64,000 nucleotides of DNA from Salinisphaera sp. G21_0 (GTDB lineage: Bacteria > Pseudomonadota > Gammaproteobacteria > Pseudomonadales > Endozoicomonadaceae), in the NCBI RefSeq assembly GCF_017744115.1, contig NZ_JAGHQW010000027.1, positions 1-64,000 on the forward strand, in the 5' to 3' direction. Positions 45,825 through 54,664 of this stretch are shown here, one piece after another. The translations under genes were made by a program, and so were the position numbers. Positions within the stretch are counted from its first letter, which is position 1. Each line of letters opens with the position of its first letter. The notes beneath the pieces were generated by a model that searched no databases, was not told the origin of the DNA, and saw only the letters and a program-made list of their open reading frames with translations.

Positions 45825-46934
45825 ATGAAAAAACTGCTTAAGTCGTTGGGCTTACCCATCCTGATCGGACTATTCACCGCGATCACAGTGCTGCTGATCA
45901 AGCCTGAGTTCGGTGGTCTTTCAGAAAAATCCCGCAACCGCTTTATTGAACAATCCTCCAGAGTATTCAATGTCACCGGGCAGGTTTCCTACAGTGATGC
46001 CGTGAAAAAGGCAGCACCGGCTGTGGTCAGTATCTCTACCAACAGCCTGTCACAGCGCGGTGACAGCAACCTGCCACTGCCCCAGAGAACCCATGCCCGC
46101 AGCACCCCGGAAGGTTCCGGCGTGATTGTCGATCCTGAAGGTTATATCCTGACCAACCACCATGTGATTCAAAATGCGGCCAGGCTGATGATTAGCCTGC
46201 GCGATGGCCGGGAAGTCAAAGCCCGCATTATTGGCACCGACCCGGAAAGTGATCTTGCTGTGTTGAAAGTCAACCTGAAGGATTTGCCTTATCTGGACCT
46301 GGTGGACTCTGGCAGCGCAGAAATTGGTGATGTGGTGCTGGCCATTGGCAACCCATTCGGACTGGGACAAACGGTGACCATGGGCATTATCAGTGCCACC
46401 GGCCGCAATGACCTGCAACTGAATACCTATGAAGACTTTATCCAGACCGATGCCGCCATCAATATCGGCAACTCCGGTGGTGCCCTGGTCAATGCCTATG
46501 GTGATCTGATTGGCATCAGTACGCTATTGTTTTCCCGTGGTGGGGGCAGTGAAGGGGTTGGCTTTGTGATTCCCTCCAATATGGCCCGTTTTGTTATGGA
46601 TTCCATCATTAAATATGGCCGGGTGATTCGGGGCTGGCTGGGTATTGAGTCACAGCCACTGAGCTCGGCACTGGCAGAAGCCTACGGTGTCAGCACGAAA
46701 ATTGGCATTTTGATTACCGGGATTTATGAAGATGGTCCTGCCGACCGGGCGGGGTTGCGACGTGGCGATATTCTTACCGGCATCAATGGCCAGAGCACCC
46801 GGGATGGCCGCAAGGTAATGAATATGGTGGCCCGTATTCCACCGGGCCAACAGATGACCATGCAGGTGTTGAGGGATGGCGAAGCAATTGAGTTAACCGC
46901 ACAGGCAACGACAAGGCCAACTATTGTTAACTGA
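45825..46934 (+). CDS. degS: Periplasmic serine protease DegS/AlgW
   Basis: An inner-membrane-anchored trypsin-like protease with one PDZ domain; in the family it senses misfolded outer-membrane proteins and cuts the anti-sigma factor RseA to start the sigma-E response. 369 residues: anchor at about 9-26, catalytic His113 (NHHV), Asp143 (ESDLAVLK) and Ser217 (GNSGGA), then one PDZ domain (residues about 260-360; DGPADRAGLRRGDILTGING). One PDZ plus the anchor separates it from DegP. Confidence 0.96.
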   Translation: MKKLLKSLGLPILIGLFTAITVLLIKPEFGGLSEKSRNRFIEQSSRVFNVTGQVSYSDAVKKAAPAVVSISTNSLSQRGDSNLPLPQRTHARSTPEGSGVIVDPEGYILTNHHVIQNAARLMISLRDGREVKARIIGTDPESDLAVLKVNLKDLPYLDLVDSGSAEIGDVVLAIGNPFGLGQTVTMGIISATGRNDLQLNTYEDFIQTDAAINIGNSGGALVNAYGDLIGISTLLFSRGGGSEGVGFVIPSNMARFVMDSIIKYGRVIRGWLGIESQPLSSALAEAYGVSTKIGILITGIYEDGPADRAGLRRGDILTGINGQSTRDGRKVMNMVARIPPGQQMTMQVLRDGEAIELTAQATTRPTIVN

Positions 46935-46965
46935 ATGCCATGGGCCAGGAATTTTCACACCATGC

Positions 46966-47784
46966 CTAATTATTATTAAAATTCGAGCCACCCATGAAAT
47001 TAGCCATATCGCCAGAGGGGCGACAATCCTGACCATCGGGGCCATCGTTTGAAAAAGGGTCAACGTTTTGCATTCCCCAGCATCCCTGAGCCCCGGATTG
47101 GTGCTTGGTCTGGTCTTTTTTGGAATAGATAGCCTTATAATACGATGTCAGGTTAATCCCATGGGAATACACAGGTTTCTCACTATCAAGTGTTTTGTAG
47201 TTCACATCACTCGAACCCAATCTTCTGGTACGGATCTCAAGCGTTGAATTGCTAATCACTTCAAGGGGGATATCCCGGTGTTCGGAGCAAAAAACATATT
47301 CCAGGCGTTGCTGCTTAAAACCCGGTTTTAATGGCACATAAGGGTCTTTTGATTTATATCCCTCGCTTGGAGTGACTGGGTAAAAGGTTGTGATAACGGC
47401 ATAATGACCTTTTGATGCTTTGGATGCTTCTGCTTGGAAGGCTGCTCCTGCTTTTGAGCCAAGCTTACTTGCTACTGATTCCGCTTCCTTGCTGGGATTA
47501 TGAACAGAAAAGAGGCGGACGTAGCAGTCACAATCTCTAATCTTGACCAATTTTCCATCACGCGAAAAACTATTAATCTGGGATATGTTTGGTTTTTTAT
47601 CTGCGTGTGTTAAATAGAGGTCTTTTTGCGTGAAGACAGTCAGGGTGCGAGTTTTACCGACGCCTGTCAAAACAAATGACCTGGTATCTTTTGGATTTAA
47701 TGAAGAATTTCCGATGAGCTTGAGAAATTCATCATGTGTTGTACCAAAGGAAATGGTTGGCATGCTGCCACTGCTTGCGTTCAT
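46966..47784 (-). CDS. Hypothetical protein next to the ankyrin array
   Basis: A 272-residue protein with no signal peptide and no membrane segment, unknown to me. It has a central helical Ala/Lys/Ser-rich stretch (SKLGSKAGAAFQAEASKASKG) and an Asn/Gly-rich tail (NFMGGSNFNNN). Cysteines cluster as RDCDCYV near residue 85. It lies downstream of the ankyrin units on the same strand with a 125-base gap and converges with degS. A host-directed protein is possible from its neighbours only. Confidence 0.5.
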   Translation of the reverse strand: MNASSGSMPTISFGTTHDEFLKLIGNSSLNPKDTRSFVLTGVGKTRTLTVFTQKDLYLTHADKKPNISQINSFSRDGKLVKIRDCDCYVRLFSVHNPSKEAESVASKLGSKAGAAFQAEASKASKGHYAVITTFYPVTPSEGYKSKDPYVPLKPGFKQQRLEYVFCSEHRDIPLEVISNSTLEIRTRRLGSSDVNYKTLDSEKPVYSHGINLTSYYKAIYSKKDQTKHQSGAQGCWGMQNVDPFSNDGPDGQDCRPSGDMANFMGGSNFNNN

Positions 47785-47909
47785 AATAATATCTCCCTGA
47801 TTGGGAACCGTTAAAAGGATTCGTTCTACGCCAACAATCCTGTTAGCTCTTTACATATATGACTTCCAGTTCAGGCAAAAGTTCAAACATCATCCTTGAA
47901 AAACACCGG

Positions 47910-49196
47910 TTAAATCTTCAGCGGGTCGTAGACAAACGCTTTTAAGGAATCCTTCAGTGGCAGACAGTCAGAGTCTGTTGACAGCACTTCTGCCAACAAT
48001 ATCCGATTTTGCACCAGGCGTTGACGAATACAGGTTCGGGCACAGGCTTGCAGCGATCCGGGTTGATAAACGGGTATATGATTACGCAGGGAATCGATGA
48101 TTTCGGGGTCAGCTCTTCCAGCTTCAGCACTTTTCAGAGCTGTCCAGCCCAGCTGGTTACGCACACCGGGATCGGCACCATTATCCACCAGAATCCTGAC
48201 CAATTCCGGGCTTTGATTTGCTATCCCCAGATGCAGCGGGGTATCGCCATCTTCACCACGGGCATTGGGGTCAGCGCCGTTAGCCAGTAAGAGCTTGAGC
48301 AGCTGGACAGCGCAGCCATCATCTCGGTTTACCACAAAATTCAGCGTGGTCTGGCCAGAATTGCTGCAAGTATTGGGGTCAGCACCGTTAGCCAGCATCA
48401 GCCTGACTTCAGCAACAGGACGCAGTTTTTCTACCAGGCAGTTCAACGTGGTTCGGCCAGAGCTGTTGCACAGGTCGGGATCGGGGTTGGCACCGTGATT
48501 CAACAGTGTATGGACAATATCGGTGTGTTGTTTAGATACTGCCTTGTAAAGAGGGTTCAAGGTCCAGACGCCAAACGTGTCGGGGTTGGCACTGTGAGCC
48601 AGCAACTGGTCAACTATTTTGCACGCCCCTTGTTCCGCCGCTTTATTAAGTGGGGTAAAACCGAACTGGTCAGGAATATCGGGGTCAGCGCCGTGCTCCA
48701 ACAGAGTACTTACGGCCGAAAGATTGCCACAGATAACGGCACATTGCAGCGGGGTACGGTTCAATGCAGTCACGGCATTAAGGTCGGCACCGTGATTCAG
48801 CAGGCAATTCAGGAGCAGCGCGGTCTGATCGTTGCTGTTCCTTGTAGCAAAATGCAGTGCTGTAAAGTCACCGCTGTCACAGGTTTTCGGGTCGGCTCCC
48901 CGGTGCAGCAAGGCTTTGACCCTATCATAATTGCCATGCCAGGCAGCATCCAGCAGCTGGTCGTTAAGGGCTGACGGGTCATTATATTTGACGACTGATG
49001 TCGTTGTTTCGTCCGTCGATAATGGTAATCTTCGGGTACTTGCCGAAGCGGCGGCAAATCCTGAATTATTGATGTCTGCTGAGGTGCCCGGCTGCTGCAG
49101 AGACAGCAAAGGCGTTGCAGGTAAACTGCCGGTGGGTTCCTCCGGATGGTCGCTTCCAATCCAGGGATACAGACATTGTCTGATACTTGCGAACAT
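47910..49196 (-). CDS. Ankyrin-repeat protein (array unit 7)
   Basis: A 428-residue protein, the last and most diverged unit of the array. The N-terminal leader MFASIRQCLYP...DHPEEPTGSLPATP matches the leader of the other units. From residue about 75 there are about nine ankyrin repeats (for example ALHFATRNSNDQTALLLNCLLNHGADLN, and GWTALKSAEAGRADPEIIDSL at the end), then the conserved tail ACARTCIRQRLVQ and a terminal FVYDPLKI. The ATG lies 4 bases after the stop of the preceding unit (TAACGAAATG), with no separate ribosome binding site, so reinitiation is likely. Ankyrin repeats bind proteins; the partner is unknown. Confidence 0.85.
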   Translation of the reverse strand: MFASIRQCLYPWIGSDHPEEPTGSLPATPLLSLQQPGTSADINNSGFAAASASTRRLPLSTDETTTSVVKYNDPSALNDQLLDAAWHGNYDRVKALLHRGADPKTCDSGDFTALHFATRNSNDQTALLLNCLLNHGADLNAVTALNRTPLQCAVICGNLSAVSTLLEHGADPDIPDQFGFTPLNKAAEQGACKIVDQLLAHSANPDTFGVWTLNPLYKAVSKQHTDIVHTLLNHGANPDPDLCNSSGRTTLNCLVEKLRPVAEVRLMLANGADPNTCSNSGQTTLNFVVNRDDGCAVQLLKLLLANGADPNARGEDGDTPLHLGIANQSPELVRILVDNGADPGVRNQLGWTALKSAEAGRADPEIIDSLRNHIPVYQPGSLQACARTCIRQRLVQNRILLAEVLSTDSDCLPLKDSLKAFVYDPLKI

Positions 49197-49200
49197 TTCG

Positions 49201-51681
49201 TTAAAACGTCAGTGGGTTGAACACAAATTTTTTCAACGTATTTGGCAACGGCAAACGTTGAGTGACTACTGACAGCGGTTTGGCCCGGTTTTTTTTCGGA
49301 GTCATCTGTGGCTGCACCCGGGTTGCACGAATACAATTTCGGGCACAAACTTTCGTCGCCCCGGGTTTAAAGGGCTCACGCAGGGCATCAATGATGTGCA
49401 CAGGTGCCCCTGTAGCGAGGGCAGCCTCCAGGGCGGTCTGGCCTGACTGGTTGCGAATATCAGGATTGGCACCATGGGCCAGCAGCATGTCAACACAGGT
49501 TGAGTTGCTTTTCTTTATCGCCAGATGCAGCGGGGTTTCGCCCTTTTTACTCGCCTTGTTGGGATTGGCACCGTGAGCCAGCAAATCGTCAACCATGTTG
49601 GTGCGCCCGTTAAAGACTGCATGGCCCAGCGCGGTACTACCGTCATTATCAGGAATATTGGCATCGGCACCTTCGCCCAGTAGGGTGTTAACGGTCAAAA
49701 GTGAAAATACGCCATCAATGACAGCATTGCACAGCGGGGTGTGTCCCATACTATTACGGGCATTAATATCGGCACCGTGATCCAGCAGGCACTTCAGGAG
49801 CATGACGGTCTGATAGTCTGGTGCCGATCCGGCCCAGTGCAGCGCCGTCCAGTTAGCGAGGTCATGGACTTGCGGATCAGCCCCGTGATCCAGCAAGGCC
49901 TTGCAGACATCATAACTGCCTTTTTTGGCAGCCAGAAGCAGAGGTATGAACTCTTCATTAGTCAACGGATCGATAGTGGAGACATTGGGGTCAATCCCTC
50001 TGTACAGCAGTGTCTTGAGACATTTGTGCACTCTGTATGAGTCCCTGAACCAAAAAAGCGGGTAGCGGCCTTGCTGGTCACAGAGATTGGGATTGATTCC
50101 CTGCTCCTCCAGCAGGTTCAGCAGGTCGTAGAGGGCTGACAGATCACCTTTCCTCCCGTTCCTGATTGCTACTGCCAGTTGATCACCCAAATCACCCAAA
50201 TCGAGGTCAGACGTCGATGAATGTATGTTCCCGTTACCCGGGGAAGCCACCGCACGTGCTGAAATATTTCCTTCGCTGGCAACGGGTTGCTGGAGAGAAG
50301 GTAATGGCTGTGCGTGCCAACCCTCGGCCGTTGCCTTCGAATTGGCCGTGTCATCCCGGGATAAACATTGTCTGATGTTTGAGTACGTTTCGTTAACAGC
50401 CAGCGGGTTGGACACAAATTTTGTCAAAGGATCTGACAACGACAGGCGTTGAGATTTTATTGACAGCGGTTTTGCCCGAGTTTTTTTCAGGGTCATCTGT
50501 GGCCGCATCAGGGTTGCACGAATACAGTTTCGGGCACAAATCTTCAGCGGCATGGGTTTAAAGGGCTCACGCAGGGTATCAATGATGCGAGGAGGTGACC
50601 CTGCAACGACGGCAACCTCCAGGGCAGTCTGGCCTGACGGGTTGCGAATATTGGGATTGGCACCATGGGCCAGCAGCATATCAACAAAGGTTGAGTTGCT
50701 TTTCTCTATCGCCATATGCAGCGGGGGATCGCCCTTTATGCTCACCTTGTTGGGATTGGCACCGTAAGCAAGGAGCATATCCACAATACCTGTCCTTTGC
50801 CCGCGTAATGCCTCGTACAGTGCGTTGCTCCACCCGATTTCATCGAGCTTATCACCAGACGTATCAGGAGTGGCACCATGAGCCAGCAAGTCGTCGACCA
50901 TGCTGGTGTTTCCTCTGGAGACTGCATAGTCCAACGCGGTAAAACCGTGATTATCAGGAATATTGGGATCGGCCCCTGCGTCCAGCAGGACGTTAACGGC
51001 CGAAAGTTCACCGCGGATGATGGCATTGCACAGCGGGGTGCGCCCCGGATCATTACGGGCATTAATATCAGCACCGTAATCCAGCAGGCACTTCAGGAGC
51101 ATGATGATCTGCCTGTCTCCTGCCCATGTGGCCAAGTGCAGCGCTGTGTAATTAAGGCTGTCACGGGCTTGCGGATCAGCTCCGTGCTCCAGCAAGGCCT
51201 TGCTAACCTCATAACTGCCGTTACTGGAAGCCTGAAGCAGGGGTATGTACTCTTTATTATTATACGGATCAATGGTGGAGATATTGGGGTCAACCCCCCT
51301 GTCCAGCAGGGTCCTGAGGATAATGGACGCTCTGAAATTATCACTGACCCAATAGAGCGGGTAGTGGCCTTGCTGGTCGCAGAGATTGGGGGCAATCCCC
51401 CGCTTCTCCAGCAGGTTCAGCAGGTTATCGAGGGCTTGCAGGTCTCCCTTCCTGATTGCCGCTGCCAGTTGATTGCCCAAATCACCCAAATCGAGATCAG
51501 ACGTCGATGGCTGGATGCTTCCGTTGCCTGTGGAAGCCACCGCACGTGCTGAAATATTTTCTGCGCTGACAACAGGTAGCTGCTGAGAAGATACAGGCTG
51601 TGCGTGGGAACCCTCGGCCGTTTCCTGCGGATTGGCAGAGTCATCCTCGGGAAATAAACACTGTTTGATGTTTGGGTACAT
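49201..51681 (-). CDS. Ankyrin-repeat protein, two fused units (array units 5 and 6)
   Basis: 826 residues from the ATG at 51681 (MYPNIKQCLF). The frame is open upstream to 51831, where it continues the tail of unit 4 across a one-base shift, so it may once have been part of a longer fusion. Unit 5 runs to about 50390, where FVSNPLAVNETYSNIRQCL joins it in frame to unit 6; at that junction the usual restart ATG is ACG. Each unit has a Ser/Ala/Gly-rich leader, about eight ankyrin repeats, then CARNCIRAT and a KPLSI..QRL.L...L.KFV tail. The last codons NPLTF-stop precede unit 7. Confidence 0.85.
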   Translation of the reverse strand: MYPNIKQCLFPEDDSANPQETAEGSHAQPVSSQQLPVVSAENISARAVASTGNGSIQPSTSDLDLGDLGNQLAAAIRKGDLQALDNLLNLLEKRGIAPNLCDQQGHYPLYWVSDNFRASIILRTLLDRGVDPNISTIDPYNNKEYIPLLQASSNGSYEVSKALLEHGADPQARDSLNYTALHLATWAGDRQIIMLLKCLLDYGADINARNDPGRTPLCNAIIRGELSAVNVLLDAGADPNIPDNHGFTALDYAVSRGNTSMVDDLLAHGATPDTSGDKLDEIGWSNALYEALRGQRTGIVDMLLAYGANPNKVSIKGDPPLHMAIEKSNSTFVDMLLAHGANPNIRNPSGQTALEVAVVAGSPPRIIDTLREPFKPMPLKICARNCIRATLMRPQMTLKKTRAKPLSIKSQRLSLSDPLTKFVSNPLAVNETYSNIRQCLSRDDTANSKATAEGWHAQPLPSLQQPVASEGNISARAVASPGNGNIHSSTSDLDLGDLGDQLAVAIRNGRKGDLSALYDLLNLLEEQGINPNLCDQQGRYPLFWFRDSYRVHKCLKTLLYRGIDPNVSTIDPLTNEEFIPLLLAAKKGSYDVCKALLDHGADPQVHDLANWTALHWAGSAPDYQTVMLLKCLLDHGADINARNSMGHTPLCNAVIDGVFSLLTVNTLLGEGADANIPDNDGSTALGHAVFNGRTNMVDDLLAHGANPNKASKKGETPLHLAIKKSNSTCVDMLLAHGANPDIRNQSGQTALEAALATGAPVHIIDALREPFKPGATKVCARNCIRATRVQPQMTPKKNRAKPLSVVTQRLPLPNTLKKFVFNPLTF

Positions 51682-51785
51682 TTCTTTAAAAGTCAGTGGG
51701 TGGGACACAAATTTCTTCAAGGGTTCTGACAACGGCAGGTGTTGAGATGCTATTGTCAGCGGTTTTGCCCGGTTTTTTTTCGGGA

Positions 51786-52298
51786 TCATCCGGGGCGCAT
51801 CAGGGTTGCACGAATACAGTTTCGGGCACAAATCTGCAGCGACCCGGGTTTAAAGGGCTCGCGCAGAGCATCAATGATGCGAGGAGCTGCCCCTGCAACG
51901 GCGGCAACCTCCAGGGCGGTCTGGCCTGACTGGTTGCGAATATTGGGATCGGCACCTTCGCTCAGCAGGATGTTAACGGCCGGAGGATTATCGCCAATGA
52001 CGGCATTGCACAGCGGAGTGTATCCCCTACTATTACGGGCATTAATATCAGCCCCGTGATCCAGCAGGCACTTCAGGAGCATGACGCTTTGTATCTTGTA
52101 TTCCCATGCGGCCCAGTGCAGCGCTGTCCAATTAGAACAGCCACGGACTTGCGGATCAGCTCCGTATTCCAGCAAGACCCTGCTGACCTCATAACTGCCC
52201 CTGTCGGCGGCACAAATTAGAGGTATGTGCGTTTTTCTATTCCACCGATTGGCAGTGTCATCCCGGGAAGATGAACATTGTCTGATGCTCGAGAACAT
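51786..52298 (-). pseudogene. Truncated, frameshifted ankyrin unit (array unit 4)
   Basis: A 170-residue frame from MFSSIRQCSSSRDD. Compared with its neighbours, the leader jumps at residue 18 straight to the second ankyrin block (WNRKTHIPLICAADRGSYEVS), so roughly 390 bases have been deleted. It ends early at LMRPG-stop. Intact units read ATG CGG CCC CGG here while this copy reads ATGCGCCCCGG, one base shorter, and the tail continues in another frame (KPLTIASQHLPL...FVSHPLTF) into unit 5. The short product keeps about four repeats and could still be made. Confidence 0.75.
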
Positions 52299-52302
52299 TT
52301 CG

Positions 52303-54660
52303 TTAAAACGTCAGTGGGTTGGACACAAATTTTTTCAACGTATTTGGCAATGGCAAACGCTGAGTGACTACTGACAGCGGTTTTGCCCGAGTTTTTTTCA
52401 GAGTCATCTGTGGCTGCACCCGGGTTGCAGGCATACAGTTTCGGGCACAAACTTTCGTCGCCCCGGGTGTAAAGGACTCACGCAGGGCATCAATGATGTG
52501 TACAGGTGCCCCTGTAGCCAGGGCAGCCTCCAGGGCGGTCTGGCCTGACTGGTTGCGAATATTGGGATTGGCACCATGAGCCAGCAAGTCGTCGACCATG
52601 TTGCCGCGCCTGTTATAGACTGCATAGTCCAGCGCGGTTTTACCGTCTTTATCAGGAATATTGGGATCGGCACCTTCGCCCAGCAGGATGTTAACGTTCA
52701 GAAGTTCTTTACGAAGGACCGCAATGCACAGCGGGGTGTGCCCATCATGATTACGGGCATTAATATCGGCACCGTGATCCAGCAGGCACTTCAGGAGCAT
52801 GACTTTCTGTTCGCTTAATTTCCGTGCGGCAAAGTGCAGCGCCGTCCACCCGCAGTCATGGGCTTGCAGATCAGCTCCGTGGTCCAGCAAGGCCTTGCTA
52901 ATCTCATAACTGCCATTTTCGGCAGCCAGAAGCAGAGGTATGTACTCTTTCTTAGTCAACGGGTCGAAAGTGGCGAAATTGGGGTCAATCCCCCTGGTCA
53001 GCAGGGTCTTGATGACATCTGACACTCTGTTGAATCGGTAACTGATACAATAGAGCGGGTGGTGGCCTTGCCGGTCACAGAGATTGGGGTCAATCCCCCG
53101 CTCCTCCAGCAGGTCCAGCAGGTTGTCCACGGCTTTGCGGTCACCATCACTGGTTGCTGCTACCAGTTGATCGCCCAAATCAACCAAATCGAGATCAGAC
53201 GTCGATGGATGCATGCTCCCGTTGCCTGGGGACGCAACCCCACGTGAAATATTTTCTGCGCGGGCAAAAGGTTGCTGGAGAGAAGTTACTGGCTGTGCGT
53301 GGGGATCCCCAGCCGTTTCCTCCGGATTGGCAGCGCCAGGTGAACATTGTCTGATGCTTGAATACATTTCTGTTAAAGTCAGTGAGTTAGACACAGATTT
53401 TGTCAAATGATCTGCTAACGGCAGGTGTTGAGATTCTTTTGACAGCGGTTTTATCCGGTTTTTTTTCGGGGTCATCCGGGGCCGCATCAGGGTTGCACGA
53501 ATACAGTTTCGGGCACAAATCTGCAGCGACCCGGGTTTAAAGGGCTCACGCAGGGCATCAATGATGCGCGGAGGTGACCCTGTAACGAGGGCAGCCTCCA
53601 GGGCAGTCTGGCCTGACTGGTTGCGAATATTGGGGTTGGCACCATGGGCCAGCAGCAGGTCAACACAGGTTGAGTTGCTTTTCTCTATCGCCAGATGCAG
53701 CGGGGTATCGCCCTTTTTGCCCGCCTTGTTGGGATTGGCACCGTAAGCAAGGAGCATATACACAATGTCGTCTGTGTATTGCTTACTTAATGCCGTGCAC
53801 AGTGCGTTGCTCCACCCGTAGCTGGAGATGTCGCCGGGCGTATCAGGATTGGCACCGTGAGCCAGCAAGTCGTCAACAATATTGGTGCTCCAGTTTAAGA
53901 CTGCATGGTCTAGCGCGGTACGACCGTAAGTATCAGGAATATTGGGATCGGCACCTTCGCTCAGCAGGATGTTAACGGCCGGAAGACTGTCACGAATGAC
54001 TGCACTGCTCAGCGGGGTACGTCCTATACTATCACGGACATTAATATCAGCACCGTGATCCAGCAGGCACTTCAGAAGCATGAAGCTTTGTCTGCCGAAT
54101 TTCCGTGTGGCCCAGTGCAGCGCCGTCCAATCAGAGCCGTCACGGGCTTGCGGATCAGCTCCGTATTCCAGCAAGACCTTGCTGACCTCATAACTGCCGT
54201 TTTCGGCGGCACAAAGTAGAGGTATGTTCTTTTTTCCATTCCACGGATCAATGTTGCAGAGATTGGGGTTCGCTCCCCTGTCCAGCAGGGTCTTGAGAAT
54301 TCTGTTAGCTCTGCCCTGGCAACTGGCCCAATAAAGCGGGTAGTAGCCTTGCCGGTCGCAGAGATTGGGGTCGATCCCCAGATCCTGCACCCGGTTCAGC
54401 AGGTTGTTGACGGCTGCCAGGTCTCGCTTAATGATTGCCGCTGCCAGTTGATCGCCCAAGCCCCGCAAATCGACATCAGACGTCAGTGGATGTAAGCTCC
54501 CGTTGCCTGGGGAAGCCACCCCACGTGCTGAACTATTTTCTGCGCTGGCAACAGGTTGCTGGAGAGAAGATACTGGCTGTGCCTGGGGACTCCCAGCCGT
54601 TCCCTCAGGATTGCCAGTGTCATCCCGGGAAGATGAACATTGTCTGATGCTTGAGAACAT
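52303..54660 (-). CDS. Ankyrin-repeat protein, two fused units (array units 2 and 3)
   Basis: 785 residues. Unit 2 spans 54660 to about 53368 and unit 3 from 53367 to the end, joined in frame through FVSNSLTLTEMYSSIRQC, where the ATG of unit 3 is kept as an internal Met. Each unit has the leader, then SD(L/V)DL.(G/D)LGDQL.AA, seven to nine ankyrin repeats (typical GADPNIPDKDGKTALDYAVYN), and the CARNC tail. Unit 3 is slightly shorter. The start ATG is 4 bases after the unit 1 stop. No signal peptide; ankyrin proteins of symbionts are often secreted by type III, IV or VI systems, but no signal can be seen. Confidence 0.85.
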   Translation of the reverse strand: MFSSIRQCSSSRDDTGNPEGTAGSPQAQPVSSLQQPVASAENSSARGVASPGNGSLHPLTSDVDLRGLGDQLAAAIIKRDLAAVNNLLNRVQDLGIDPNLCDRQGYYPLYWASCQGRANRILKTLLDRGANPNLCNIDPWNGKKNIPLLCAAENGSYEVSKVLLEYGADPQARDGSDWTALHWATRKFGRQSFMLLKCLLDHGADINVRDSIGRTPLSSAVIRDSLPAVNILLSEGADPNIPDTYGRTALDHAVLNWSTNIVDDLLAHGANPDTPGDISSYGWSNALCTALSKQYTDDIVYMLLAYGANPNKAGKKGDTPLHLAIEKSNSTCVDLLLAHGANPNIRNQSGQTALEAALVTGSPPRIIDALREPFKPGSLQICARNCIRATLMRPRMTPKKNRIKPLSKESQHLPLADHLTKSVSNSLTLTEMYSSIRQCSPGAANPEETAGDPHAQPVTSLQQPFARAENISRGVASPGNGSMHPSTSDLDLVDLGDQLVAATSDGDRKAVDNLLDLLEERGIDPNLCDRQGHHPLYCISYRFNRVSDVIKTLLTRGIDPNFATFDPLTKKEYIPLLLAAENGSYEISKALLDHGADLQAHDCGWTALHFAARKLSEQKVMLLKCLLDHGADINARNHDGHTPLCIAVLRKELLNVNILLGEGADPNIPDKDGKTALDYAVYNRRGNMVDDLLAHGANPNIRNQSGQTALEAALATGAPVHIIDALRESFTPGATKVCARNCMPATRVQPQMTLKKTRAKPLSVVTQRLPLPNTLKKFVSNPLTF

Positions 54661-54664
54661 TTCG

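Noticed and set aside
50878-51552. Many plus-strand frames within the ankyrin array, some above 200 codons
   Set aside because: They are antisense shadows of the repeats and recur at the same place in each unit, as expected from duplication.
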